Assembly (NCBI GenBank): GCA_964600025.1
Contig: CAZRHJ010000003.1
Location: 1 to 64,000 of the forward strand
DNA: 64,000 nucleotides
From: JADFUS01 sp964600025
GTDB taxonomy: Bacteria; Bacteroidota; Bacteroidia; Bacteroidales; Rikenellaceae
Reading direction: 5' to 3'
Below the pieces are notes generated by a model. It saw only the letters and a program-made list of their open reading frames with translations, did no database searches and had not been told where the DNA came from. Below, piece after piece: positions 7,576 to 16,327 of the stretch. Position 1 is the stretch's first letter. The number at the start of each line of letters is the position of its first letter. The position numbers and the translations under genes are program-made.

Positions 7576-7991
7576 TGAGGGACACAACAGAAATATTGGG
7601 ACTGGTGCTTAATAGTGGAATTTTGGGATATTTATTTTTTTATGACTCTCGCAAACGCAAAGAAAGTGCCGAAGCACGAGGTTTGGAACTTAAAAACATA
7701 GACAAAATACTACTACAAAAAGATGGATATATTGAAGATTTAAAATTGGAATATTCGGAACTAAAAAAAGAATTTTCGGAACTTAAAATACAATTAAACG
7801 ACTCTTTGGCAAACGAAGCAAAAGAGCGAGATAAAGTAGTAACCCTCTACAAACAATTATCTAATGTAAACATCAAAAATGTTAAACTCACAGAACAAAT
7901 TGCAATAGCAAAATTTCAGAAATGTTTGATAACAAATTGCGAAAAGCGAATACCTGCCCACGAGTTTAGCGAAAACGAAAACAATCAATGA
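7569..7991 (+). CDS. Membrane-anchored coiled-coil protein (holin/spanin-like)
   Basis: The N-terminus has one hydrophobic segment (about 7-24, ILGLVLNSGILGYLFFY). It is followed by a long Lys/Glu-rich coiled coil (about 45-120) and a short tail with two Cys (CLITNCEKRIPAHEF). A single anchor plus coiled coil directly upstream of an amidase is typical of small phage lysis accessory proteins in Bacteroidota prophages; that role is inferred. Two in-frame starts exist: 7569, and 7575, the latter overlapping the previous stop as TAATG. The end overlaps the amidase by ATGA. Confidence 0.55.
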   Translation: MLMRDTTEILGLVLNSGILGYLFFYDSRKRKESAEARGLELKNIDKILLQKDGYIEDLKLEYSELKKEFSELKIQLNDSLANEAKERDKVVTLYKQLSNVNIKNVKLTEQIAIAKFQKCLITNCEKRIPAHEFSENENNQ

Positions 7992-8383
7992 GAAAGATAA
8001 AATACATAGTGCTACATTGTACTGCAACAGCCTCAACAGCAAGTGTTGAGGCTATAAAACGTTATTGGAAAGAGCAACTAAAATGGAAAAACGTAGGCTA
8101 CCATTATATCATAAAAGCAAATGGAGATATAGAACAATTAGCCAATGAGGACAGTCCAACAAATGGTGTTCGAGGTTTTAACAGCACGTCTATACATATT
8201 GCTTATATTGGAGGAAAAGACAGTAAAGACACTCGTAGCTATGCTCAAAAACAATCAATTCAAAAACTATTGAATATTTTGCACAAAAAATACCCAGATG
8301 CAGAAATTAAAGGACATAGGGATTTTGAAGGAGTAAAGAAAAATTGCCCCTGTTTTGATGTAAAAACAGAATATTTTTTGTAA
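7988..8383 (+). CDS. N-acetylmuramoyl-L-alanine amidase (phage-type endolysin)
   Basis: This 131-residue protein belongs to the Amidase_2/PGRP family, like T7 lysozyme, which cuts the bond between muramic acid and the peptide stem. Zinc ligands are visible: His10 in IVLHCTA, His110 in KGHRDF and Cys120 in KKNCPCFD, with the GYHYII (37-42) and substrate-groove residues retained. There is no signal peptide, as in phage endolysins that need a holin. It is the last gene of the capsid-like operon, and its intact catalytic set argues against decay. Confidence 0.9.
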   Translation: MRKIKYIVLHCTATASTASVEAIKRYWKEQLKWKNVGYHYIIKANGDIEQLANEDSPTNGVRGFNSTSIHIAYIGGKDSKDTRSYAQKQSIQKLLNILHKKYPDAEIKGHRDFEGVKKNCPCFDVKTEYFL

Positions 8384-8388
8384 ATTTG
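8354..8388 (+). promoter_or_regulatory. Likely promoter of the PepSY gene
   Basis: TAAATTTG at 8381-8388 fits the -7 consensus and overlaps the amidase stop. TTTG at 8354-8357 gives a 23-base spacer, slightly long. A start near 8395 leaves about 20 bases to the ATG at 8415. Confidence 0.45.
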
Positions 8389-8414
8389 TCATACGTATAA
8401 AAAAATAGGTTGAT

Positions 8415-9506
8415 ATGTATAAAATTTTCAGATTACTTCACAGATGGCTGGGCATTGTTTCGGGATTTGTGTTATTGTTAGTTTTGGTGTCGGGTGCTGT
8501 TCTGGCATTAAAAGCAGAAATTCTCAAATTCAGTTATGCAGAAGAATATTATGCTCCAAAAAGTGGAGAAATAAAACCCGTAAGTGAACTAATAAAAACA
8601 ATAGAAAGTAAAGCCAAAACGCAAGTTATGGAAATTACTGTTACGGAAGGCGGGAAGTACTACCCTGCAAGAATTAGGATTTCGGGTCGTATCAAAAATA
8701 TGTATGTAAATCCTTATACGGCAGAGACACTTCAAATAAAACACTCTGTTTCGTTTTTTCCAGAACTTACAAAATTCCACTCAACACTATACTTAGGAGA
8801 ATTTGGTCGTCAAGTTGTTTTAATTTCTACTATATTATTTGTAGTAATAATTATTACTGGGACTATCCGAAAAATCAAAATAAGCAAATGTAACTGTCTG
8901 AAAATACAAAAGAATTGCAAAACTACTTATCTAAGACTTTGGCAATTACATACTGTATTGGGATTATTTGTAGCACTGCCTTTGCTTGTAATGTCTGTAA
9001 CGGGAATATTAATTCATATAGAAAAAAACAATGCAAAAAACACACAACAAGAAGTTGTAGAAAGCGAGAAGAAAACAGAAAATAAACTTTCGATAAAAAA
9101 ATACATATCGGAAGATGAGTTTTTAGATTCTATATGGGGAGATATTAACACTAATTATTATAGTGTACGTAATCTAAAAATAGGACTTCCCTCGGCAAGC
9201 AAAAAATATTTCACACTTACTCTTTATCCAAAATACTGCTGGGGAGAAAATCAAAGCGATAAATTCAAGATAAATTCAGAGAATTATGAAATTATCTCGG
9301 CAGAATACAACAACGACAATAGTTTTGACGCAAGAAAACTATCTATATACCATAATCTACACTATGGATTATGGGCTGGAAGTGTAAGTGTAATTCTATA
9401 CCTACTATCGGTTATACTTGGTGTATTCTTTGTGATATCGGGATATATGATGTATCTAAAACGGACTAAACACTGTCCGTGCAAGAAAAATAAGACAAAA
9501 AATTAA
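8415..9506 (+). CDS. PepSY-associated transmembrane protein
   Basis: This 363-residue inner-membrane protein has four membrane segments: about 8-30 (LHRWLGIVSGFVLLLV), 130-153, 176-205 (LHTVLGLFVALPLLV) and 312-345. Two periplasmic loops are of PepSY type. His residues near the membrane (LHRW, WQLH, YHNLHYG) could bind heme, as in ferric-reductase-like members of this family. Cys pairs near the inner loop and C-terminus (KCNC, HCPC) are notable. Family members often accompany siderophore TonB receptors, and one is encoded downstream at 10309. It sits just after the capsid-like operon but has its own promoter; a terminator follows at 9571. Confidence 0.8.
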   Translation: MYKIFRLLHRWLGIVSGFVLLLVLVSGAVLALKAEILKFSYAEEYYAPKSGEIKPVSELIKTIESKAKTQVMEITVTEGGKYYPARIRISGRIKNMYVNPYTAETLQIKHSVSFFPELTKFHSTLYLGEFGRQVVLISTILFVVIIITGTIRKIKISKCNCLKIQKNCKTTYLRLWQLHTVLGLFVALPLLVMSVTGILIHIEKNNAKNTQQEVVESEKKTENKLSIKKYISEDEFLDSIWGDINTNYYSVRNLKIGLPSASKKYFTLTLYPKYCWGENQSDKFKINSENYEIISAEYNNDNSFDARKLSIYHNLHYGLWAGSVSVILYLLSVILGVFFVISGYMMYLKRTKHCPCKKNKTKN

Positions 9507-9570
9507 AATCAGATATTTACAATGATAATTTCATAAAAAATTTCATACCCCCCACCTTGCAAAAATAAAT

Positions 9571-9602
9571 AAAAAAAGGTGTCCAAATGGACACCTTTTT
9601 TT
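9571..9602. terminator. Bidirectional terminator
   Basis: AAAAAAAGGTGTCCA and its reverse complement form a near-perfect hairpin with a tiny loop and A/T runs on both sides. It separates the converging PepSY (+) and RNA-binding protein (-) genes. Confidence 0.9.
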
Positions 9603-9615
9603 GTGAGCTACAAAA

Positions 9616-9867
9616 TTATTTTTGTTCTCTTGGAAGTGCTACTTTGATAACCATTGCACGATCCATAAAATCTTGTTCGTTCAATGCTTCGATAGCCTTT
9701 TGTGCTTCTTCATCGTTAGGCATTTCAGCAAAGGCAAATCCTTTAGAGCGTCTTGTTTCACGATCAGTGATTAATCTTACAGAAGATACTGTACCGTACT
9801 CTTCTAATAACTTAACTAAATCTGCCTCTTTGGCACGGTAGTTAAGATTTCCAATGTATAAATTCAT
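9616..9867 (-). CDS. RRM-type RNA-binding protein
   Basis: This is a single RNA-recognition motif in 83 residues: RNP2 is LYIGNL (3-8) and RNP1 is SKGFAFAEM (about 41-49). It has the short basic tail usual for the Rbp proteins of Bacteroidota and cyanobacteria, which bind single-stranded RNA and influence global gene regulation. It is transcribed alone, with its own -7 box (9972-9965) and a leader of about 90 bases. The leader contains two perfect small hairpins (9884-9905 and 9933-9951), a possible site for autoregulation. Confidence 0.93.
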   Translation of the reverse strand: MNLYIGNLNYRAKEADLVKLLEEYGTVSSVRLITDRETRRSKGFAFAEMPNDEEAQKAIEALNEQDFMDRAMVIKVALPREQK

Positions 9868-9883
9868 AAAATTTTAATTAATT

Positions 9884-9951
9884 AATACTCTAATTAAAGA
9901 GTATTTTCCTTTGTTATAAATACGAGCCTAACAACTAATAAACAATTAGTT
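9884..9951 (-). promoter_or_regulatory. Two hairpins in the RRM gene leader
   Basis: AATACTCT/AGAGTATT (9884-9891 with 9898-9905) and AACTAAT/ATTAGTT (9933-9939 with 9945-9951) are exact inverted repeats inside the predicted 5' leader. Control of the gene by its own product is a reasonable guess only. Confidence 0.4.
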
Positions 9952-9964
9952 TTAAACTCCGCCA

Positions 9965-9972
9965 CAAATGTA
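9965..9972 (-). promoter_or_regulatory. -7 box of the RRM gene
   Basis: On the minus strand TACATTTG matches TAnnTTTG. No good -33 box was found at the normal distance. Confidence 0.4.
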
Positions 9973-10242
9973 AATAAATTTTTCATATAAAAAAGCTTTT
10001 TAGCAATTTATTTTATTTTTATTTTTCAAAATAACATTATTATCTATAATTAGATACTAACTAAAAATAATAGACAAATATTCTCAATTATTAAATTAAC
10101 AATAGATTAGTTATTTAACAAAACACAACTATCTGTAAATCAATTATTTTAACGCTTAAAAATACATAATGACAATAAATATAAAAAAAAGCAATATAGC
10201 TATTAATAGTTATTATAATGAATATTTTAACAATTTATAGGG
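9973..10242. other. AT-rich intergenic region
   Basis: This is the rest of the gap between the divergent RRM and TonB-receptor genes. It is extremely AT-rich with no ORF, repeat copy or strong hairpin that I can support. Confidence 0.5.
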
Positions 10243-10274
10243 ATTGTCAAAAATTCTCAACCACAGTACTTTTG
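10243..10274 (+). promoter_or_regulatory. Promoter of the TonB receptor operon
   Basis: TACTTTTG at 10267-10274 matches the -7 consensus, with ATTG at 10243-10246 and a 20-base spacer. A start near 10281 leaves a leader of about 28 bases. Confidence 0.55.
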
Positions 10275-10308
10275 CAGACGAAAATAAAAACTTATTCGTG
10301 AAAGCACT

Positions 10309-13095
10309 ATGTTACTCAAAAATATACAAATTAATTATTATTTGCTCACACTTCTGCTAACGGTCGTGTGTTTAGTTACTGAGGCTCGTTCGCAGTCCAA
10401 AGGTAATGGGGAAATTCAGGTGGTAGTTATTGACTCTACCACCAACGAATTACTCCCATTTGCATTTGTGAGCATAACAAATGATGAAGGGCTTGTAAAA
10501 TCACTTGTTGCTGACGAAAACGCAACTGCTTTGTTTAAATTCTTAAAAAAAGGAGAGTATATAGTAGAGGTATCACACATTGGACACAACTCAAAGGCAG
10601 CAATTATAAACCTAAATAACATTAAAGATTTGGTAATTGCACTAAGTCCTCGAACTCTGCAAATGCAGGAGGTTGTTGTAACCGCCTCCGAAAGCAAGGG
10701 AACAACATCTTCTTCGGTCATAGATGTCAAAGCTATGCAACATCTCCAACCTTCAAGTTTTTCAGATATATTGGAGTTATTGCCCGGAGGTGTTTCAAAA
10801 ACACCCAATCTCTCCGTCCCCAATCAAATACACATTAGAGAAGTTGCATTACAGGGGTCGAACTATTCTACATCATCGCTCGGAACAGCATTCGTGATAG
10901 ACGGTTCGCCAATTAGTACAAATGCGAATTTACAAAATGCAGTAGGAGCTTGGGAGCATTCTGCTGCATCTCGTAATTTTATGAACAAGGGTGTTGATAT
11001 GCGAACCCTATCGACAGATGATATAAAAAACATTGAAGTAGTAAGGGGTATCCCATCTGTTGAATATGGAGATTTGACAAGTGGACTTGTAAAGATAGAG
11101 CGTAAGTATGGAGGAAATATGCTTGATGCACGATTTAAAGCCGATATGTCGAGTAAATTGTTTTATGCAGGAAAAGCTTTTGATTTCAAGAAAAATAAAT
11201 TCACATTAAACTTAGGCGTAGATTATATGGACTCTAAGGCAGACCCTCGTAATTTGTACGAAAACTACAAACGATTAACTGCCTCAGTGAGAACACGTAA
11301 AACTTGGATAAAACATAATTATGTACTTAGTCTGACAAACAATTTGGACTATACTGGTTCGTTTGACAACGAAAAAATAGATCCAGATTTGAACTATGGC
11401 AAAGAAGAGTCTTATAAATCATCGTTAAACAAAATACTCTATACAAATACTATTAAATACAAAAATCTAAATAAATCATTTTTTAAGTCGCTTAGCATAA
11501 ACGGACACGTGAGCTACCAAAGTGATATTATAGACAGAAATAAATTCGTGCAATTACAACGCCCAACTGCAATCCCCAACAACCCTCATGGGGGAGAACA
11601 CAACGGGATATTTTTGCCATACAAATACACAACTCAGCAAATAGTTGATGGCAAACCTATGACGGCATTTATGAAAGCTATGGCTGTGTTTGGCAACGAA
11701 ACTACAAATTCAGAGCATAGCTATAAAGTGGGAATTAACTGGCTTATGGATAAGAACTTTGGCAAAGGGCAAGTATTTGATTTGCTTCGTCCACCATATC
11801 CAGGTATGTCAAACAGACCTCGTGCATTCAAAGATATTCCTTCAAGACAAGATTTATCAGCATTTGTGGAATATTTGGGAGATATACAAATTGGAGCAAA
11901 CAAAATGACAATAATGGCAGGTGTTCGCTCTATGATGTTGCTAAATCTTGCAGACAAATACAAAATGAGCGGCAAAATGTATTTTGACCCTCGTATGAAT
12001 TTGCGTTGGGCGTTTCCAGATTTTAATTTCTTGGGACAAAATTCAAACATTGAACTTTCGGGAGGGATTGGTTGGCACACAAAAATGCCTACTCTTTCAC
12101 AACTTTATCCAGAAACAGTATACCACGATATTGAACAACTCAACTATCACCATACAAACGAAAATTATAGAGTAATAAACTTTATGACTTACGTGGTAGA
12201 TGCAACAAACTACGACATTAAACCTGCAACAAACTTAAAGTGGGAGCTTAGAGGAGATTTGAATATTGGCAGACACAGATTTTCGGCAACTTATTTTAAC
12301 GAAAATATGAAATCGGGTTTCAGAACCTCAACTTTTTATAATTCATATACTTTCAAAGACTATGACACAAGCCAAATAGAACATTCGAGCATAACAGCTC
12401 CACCAAACGTGGCTGATTTGGCTTACGTGAGAGATACTATGCTACTTAGTACTACATATTATACAAATGGTAGCCAGACAATAAAAAAAGGGATTGAATT
12501 TACATATTCTTCACCAAGATTTGAGGCAATAAGAACAAGGTTAACAGTAAATGGTGCGTGGTTTAATACAACTTACAAAAACAGCCAACCATTGTATGTT
12601 CGACCAAATGTTGTTATTGATGGCAAACAGATTGAATATGTGGGAATTTATGACGATGATGACGGGTATATACGTAATTTTTTCAATACAAATTTTATGT
12701 TTGACACAGATATTCCGTCCTTGGGTTTGGGATTCTCGGTATCAATGCAGTGCGTTTGGTTTACATCTTCGCAAAGTATGCGTCGAAGCCTACAGCCAAC
12801 AAAGTATATGGATCCAGCTGGAAACATATATCCTTTTACAGAAAAAGACGCAGATGATTATATCCTAAAATGGCTTGTGCGAGATTTTACAGATTCACAA
12901 TTTGCACGAAACACAGTTCCATTTGAGATGAGAGTAAATCTAAAAGCTACAAAGAAACTGTTAAAAAATAAGATTTTGATTGCCGTGTTTGCAAACAATC
13001 TGTTGAGCATATCGCCAAACTACAAATCTAATAATATAATAATTAGACGCTATACATCGCCATATTTTGGTATGGAAATAAACATTAAAATATGA
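10309..13095 (+). CDS. TonB-dependent outer-membrane receptor
   Basis: The 928-residue receptor has a signal peptide (about 1-29, ending EARSQS), a carboxypeptidase-regulatory-like domain (about 35-115), a plug domain (about 125-265, containing DIKNIEVVRGIPSVEYGDL) and a long 22-strand-type barrel ending in aromatic YFGMEINIKI. It should take up a ligand across the outer membrane using TonB energy. The ligand is not evident. The neighbouring PepSY protein, DUF4876 lipoproteins and ABC transporter suggest a metal or metallophore. It heads an operon and overlaps the next gene by ATGA. Confidence 0.92.
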   Translation: MLLKNIQINYYLLTLLLTVVCLVTEARSQSKGNGEIQVVVIDSTTNELLPFAFVSITNDEGLVKSLVADENATALFKFLKKGEYIVEVSHIGHNSKAAIINLNNIKDLVIALSPRTLQMQEVVVTASESKGTTSSSVIDVKAMQHLQPSSFSDILELLPGGVSKTPNLSVPNQIHIREVALQGSNYSTSSLGTAFVIDGSPISTNANLQNAVGAWEHSAASRNFMNKGVDMRTLSTDDIKNIEVVRGIPSVEYGDLTSGLVKIERKYGGNMLDARFKADMSSKLFYAGKAFDFKKNKFTLNLGVDYMDSKADPRNLYENYKRLTASVRTRKTWIKHNYVLSLTNNLDYTGSFDNEKIDPDLNYGKEESYKSSLNKILYTNTIKYKNLNKSFFKSLSINGHVSYQSDIIDRNKFVQLQRPTAIPNNPHGGEHNGIFLPYKYTTQQIVDGKPMTAFMKAMAVFGNETTNSEHSYKVGINWLMDKNFGKGQVFDLLRPPYPGMSNRPRAFKDIPSRQDLSAFVEYLGDIQIGANKMTIMAGVRSMMLLNLADKYKMSGKMYFDPRMNLRWAFPDFNFLGQNSNIELSGGIGWHTKMPTLSQLYPETVYHDIEQLNYHHTNENYRVINFMTYVVDATNYDIKPATNLKWELRGDLNIGRHRFSATYFNENMKSGFRTSTFYNSYTFKDYDTSQIEHSSITAPPNVADLAYVRDTMLLSTTYYTNGSQTIKKGIEFTYSSPRFEAIRTRLTVNGAWFNTTYKNSQPLYVRPNVVIDGKQIEYVGIYDDDDGYIRNFFNTNFMFDTDIPSLGLGFSVSMQCVWFTSSQSMRRSLQPTKYMDPAGNIYPFTEKDADDYILKWLVRDFTDSQFARNTVPFEMRVNLKATKKLLKNKILIAVFANNLLSISPNYKSNNIIIRRYTSPYFGMEINIKI

Positions 13096-13466
13096 AAAAA
13101 TTAATATTGATAATAACAATCTGTCTTTTGAACTTTGCTTGTACAAAAGGAGAAACAGAGATTTTTAATAGTACAGAAATACGTGCTGTTACGCCTGAAC
13201 AGGTCAGCAACGTAAAGACTATTCAGCTAAGTGCTATATTAACTAATATTAATACTCGAAATGAATATCGAACTTCGGATTTCAAAGACGGTGTTTTGAA
13301 AATAAAACTACAAAAAGGCTATTACAACATCAAAATAGAGGGAAATATGAGTTATGTTTCGCAAAATGGAGAAACGGTAAACAATCGTGTAAGAGCCTAT
13401 GTAGAATTAGCTGAGTTTATCACTGAAAATGATTATTTGGACGTTCAATTATTTATAATGCTATAA
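13092..13466 (+). CDS. Short lipoprotein related to DUF4876 N-terminus
   Basis: The 124-residue product has a lipoprotein signal with the lipidated Cys in LNFAC17TKGE. The rest is one beta-rich domain (KGYYNIKIEGNMSYVSQNG). It resembles the N-terminal domain of the DUF4876 protein encoded at 15010 (GNYNITINGEVEYVLDG) in order and pattern, but lacks that protein's large C-terminal part. It is either a dedicated small paralogue or a truncated copy; translational coupling to the receptor gene argues for a real gene. Confidence 0.7.
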   Translation: MKKLILIITICLLNFACTKGETEIFNSTEIRAVTPEQVSNVKTIQLSAILTNINTRNEYRTSDFKDGVLKIKLQKGYYNIKIEGNMSYVSQNGETVNNRVRAYVELAEFITENDYLDVQLFIML

Positions 13467-13471
13467 ACAAA

Positions 13472-14980
13472 ATGAAAAAAACACTTATAAGTAGCATATT
13501 TATTTTGATAGCAAGTACAGCTATGTCCCAGAAAATAAGTTTGGGCATTGCCGAACATAAATCTGCTCTAAATAATTTTGTAAAGATTTACGAAAGAGAT
13601 ATTGTAGCAAAAACCTTTGCTTACAACTATTCGTTGTCTACACTTGGGATTGAATACGATTGGAAAAGAGAAAAGGAGGCAAAAATAGCTCAACTTGGAG
13701 ATGGAATTGATTTATTGAATATTTATGCTAATTCTTATCTAAACCTCTCTTCCAAAAACAAAGTTTGGGGAGCAGCTTCGTACAACACTGGCACAAAACA
13801 TAATCTGATGTGGAACTCAACTTCGGACTATGAGCTACTATATCCATATATACTTGCAGACCAAATTGGCGGAGATATGAAAACCGAACAGTATTATTTC
13901 TCGGGAGGCTATTCACATATTTGGGACAAATGGAATTTTAGTATTGACGGAGCATACAGAGCATTGCACGAATACAGACAAATAGACCCACGACCTCGCA
14001 ACATTAGCTCTGAATTAAAGTTTGCAAGTGGCGTTGGGTATGCTATTACCAAAAACAAAGTGATAGGTCTCACAGCATTTGCACAAATTTACAAACAAAA
14101 CGGAAGTCTAAGTTTTTATTCGGAGTCGGGAGTAGAAAAAGAATATCAAATGACTGGTTTAGGTTCAATTTTTCATAGATTTTCGGGAGATGTAACTTCA
14201 CTTCTTCATCAAGGATTGGGTTGGGGTGCAAATTTGAGTTTTTTTGACAAGCAACGCAAAGGACTTTCAGCACTTGTTTCGTACAAACACTTTGGAGTTG
14301 ATAGGATAGCAAAAGGATTTAACAATCTGGATTTGACGAGACAAATTAAAGACGAAATATTTGCAGAGATTAGCTATCTCAAACACACTCACAACAAATA
14401 TCACGGATTAAGTCTAAATGTGGATTTTAGGCATAATCAAGGACTTGAAAGTGTGGTAGGTGATGCAACTTCGGGGATTTATCCTATTGCTATGAAACAA
14501 AATATGTATTTGCGAAACTACCTAAACACAAGCATTGAATATATGATAGGTTTTGTAAGTGCAAACAAACACCGCTATACGATAAAACCAGCTATTGCTT
14601 ATGAACTTTCGCAAGAAAAATATATTTTTCCAAACAAAACAATGAAATACAGTAATGTAGTTCCAAAATTAGATTTTGTATTCGAAAAATTCAATTCAAA
14701 AATTTCGTATCAAGCTAAATTAGGAGCATTATACACAATCAATACTAACAAGTCCCTTAGTCTGCCAGTTGTGAATATGGAACAATGGATTGTTGGTATG
14801 CTAAATAAACAACTTGTGGGTATGGCTACTTCTTTCTACCAAATCAATTTAGGATTTGCGATGGATTGGGTTATAACAAAGAAACTCAGCATATTTTGTA
14901 ATGTAGATTATATCACAAGTTTTGTGAATAGCAAACAAAATTTGAACTTAGTTCAAGTTAGTACAGGAATAAATTTTTAA
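13472..14980 (+). CDS. Outer-membrane barrel protein (DUF6850-like)
   Basis: The 502-residue protein has a signal peptide (about 1-19, ending STAMSQ) followed by alternating amphipathic strands typical of an outer-membrane barrel. The final strand ends LVQVSTGINF with C-terminal Phe, the usual outer-membrane sorting signal. It lies between the two DUF4876-type lipoprotein genes. I recall such proteins, named DUF6850, next to TonB receptors with DUF4876, but the family call needs a search. Probably a partner channel of the same uptake locus. Confidence 0.65.
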   Translation: MKKTLISSIFILIASTAMSQKISLGIAEHKSALNNFVKIYERDIVAKTFAYNYSLSTLGIEYDWKREKEAKIAQLGDGIDLLNIYANSYLNLSSKNKVWGAASYNTGTKHNLMWNSTSDYELLYPYILADQIGGDMKTEQYYFSGGYSHIWDKWNFSIDGAYRALHEYRQIDPRPRNISSELKFASGVGYAITKNKVIGLTAFAQIYKQNGSLSFYSESGVEKEYQMTGLGSIFHRFSGDVTSLLHQGLGWGANLSFFDKQRKGLSALVSYKHFGVDRIAKGFNNLDLTRQIKDEIFAEISYLKHTHNKYHGLSLNVDFRHNQGLESVVGDATSGIYPIAMKQNMYLRNYLNTSIEYMIGFVSANKHRYTIKPAIAYELSQEKYIFPNKTMKYSNVVPKLDFVFEKFNSKISYQAKLGALYTINTNKSLSLPVVNMEQWIVGMLNKQLVGMATSFYQINLGFAMDWVITKKLSIFCNVDYITSFVNSKQNLNLVQVSTGINF

Positions 14981-15009
14981 TATAAACTTAATAAATTAAT
15001 CAAAAAAAA

Positions 15010-16251
15010 ATGAAAAAAATTAAATTACTATCGATGCTTTTTAGCATCTCGCTTTTGACCTTAGCATTAGCTTCTTGTACAAAATCGACAGATGAAAAGA
15101 AAGATGTTGAAGTGTCTGTTACTATGTCATTGCCAGCCAATGCAACAGATGCAAAACTACTAAATGTAAATGCAAAATTTGTGGCCATTCAATCTGCAAA
15201 AGAGTACAGCGAAACAAACTATCAAGCTGGTACAACTCCAAATACTTTTGTTGTTAAAGCTATCGTAAAACAAGGTAACTACAACATCACTATTAATGGT
15301 GAAGTTGAGTATGTATTGGACGGTACAAATGTAAAAGGTGAGGTTAAAGCAGAAAGAAAAGACCAAAGCATTAACTCTGTTGATGTAGTGAACAATGTTG
15401 ATGTTGAATTATTCTTTGAAAGTTCTACTTCTGGACTTTTGCTCGAAGAATTGTTCTTCACTGGAACTCAAACTCCTGAGGGCAAACAATACAGAGGTGA
15501 TAAGTATTTCAAAATCACAAACAACTCTGACAAAACTCTTTATGCAGACGGCGTAGCAATACTTGAAAGTGCATTTTTGACAGTAAGCAAATACGAATAC
15601 ACGCCAGATATTATGAGCCAAGCAATGGCAGTAGATGTTGTGTATGTTATTCCTGGAAATGGAACAGATGTAGCTATCGAACCTGGGAAATCTATAATCT
15701 TGGCAGACAATGCTCAAAATCATTTGGAAGCAAACAAAAATTCGTTTGATTTGAGTACTGCAAACTTTGAGTGGTACGACGAACACAAATTAGATGTTGA
15801 CAATCCAGAAGTTCCTAATCTTGATAAATATTACAGCTATTCGGCAAGTATCTGGGGTCCTCACAATCGTGGTTTCAAAAGTTATGCAATAGCTAAAATC
15901 CCAGTGGATAAAAAAACTTTCTTTGACAACTATCAATACACTGCAAACTACAAAATGGTATTACCTACTGGCACATACGATATGAGTAAAAAATGCTACA
16001 AAATTCCTAACTCTTGGATTTTGGACGCAGTAAACGTATCTATCGAAAGTAAATTTGAATGGATTGTTACAGACCCTTCACTGGATATGGGTTGGACATA
16101 TTGTGGCAAAGTAGATTCTGACGTTACTCGTTATGGCAAGAGCGTTAGACGTAAGGTAGAGAAAGTTGTTGATGGCAGAAATATTTTGCAAGACACTAAC
16201 AACTCAACTGTGGATTTTGATGCAGAAGTTGTTCCATCTCTAAAAAAATAA
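15010..16251 (+). CDS. DUF4876 lipoprotein
   Basis: The 413-residue protein has a lipoprotein signal with Cys22 in LALASC-TKSTDEKK. An N-terminal beta domain (about 35-130) is shared with the 13092 protein. A larger C-terminal domain (about 135-400) contains LLLEELFFTGTQTPEG and a stretch rich in aromatic residues. The arrangement matches DUF4876 proteins, which accompany TonB receptors and probably form a surface-exposed ligand-capturing partner. It is the last gene of the receptor operon; a strong terminator follows at 16279. Confidence 0.8.
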   Translation: MKKIKLLSMLFSISLLTLALASCTKSTDEKKDVEVSVTMSLPANATDAKLLNVNAKFVAIQSAKEYSETNYQAGTTPNTFVVKAIVKQGNYNITINGEVEYVLDGTNVKGEVKAERKDQSINSVDVVNNVDVELFFESSTSGLLLEELFFTGTQTPEGKQYRGDKYFKITNNSDKTLYADGVAILESAFLTVSKYEYTPDIMSQAMAVDVVYVIPGNGTDVAIEPGKSIILADNAQNHLEANKNSFDLSTANFEWYDEHKLDVDNPEVPNLDKYYSYSASIWGPHNRGFKSYAIAKIPVDKKTFFDNYQYTANYKMVLPTGTYDMSKKCYKIPNSWILDAVNVSIESKFEWIVTDPSLDMGWTYCGKVDSDVTRYGKSVRRKVEKVVDGRNILQDTNNSTVDFDAEVVPSLKK

Positions 16252-16278
16252 TCGTTCGCATAATTGGACGATATTAAT

Positions 16279-16307
16279 AAAAGGGGTTGTTTAAGACAAC
16301 CCCTTTT
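16279..16307 (+). terminator. Intrinsic terminator after DUF4876 gene
   Basis: AAAAGGGGTTGT (16279-16290) and ACAACCCCTTTT (16296-16307) form a perfect 12-bp stem with a 5-base loop. It should end the receptor operon before the ABC transporter genes. Confidence 0.9.
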
Positions 16308-16327
16308 CACACAAAAAATTATAATTT

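Noticed and set aside
9587..9841. ORF opposite the RRM gene
   Set aside because: It is a shadow of the RRM coding region and starts within the terminator.
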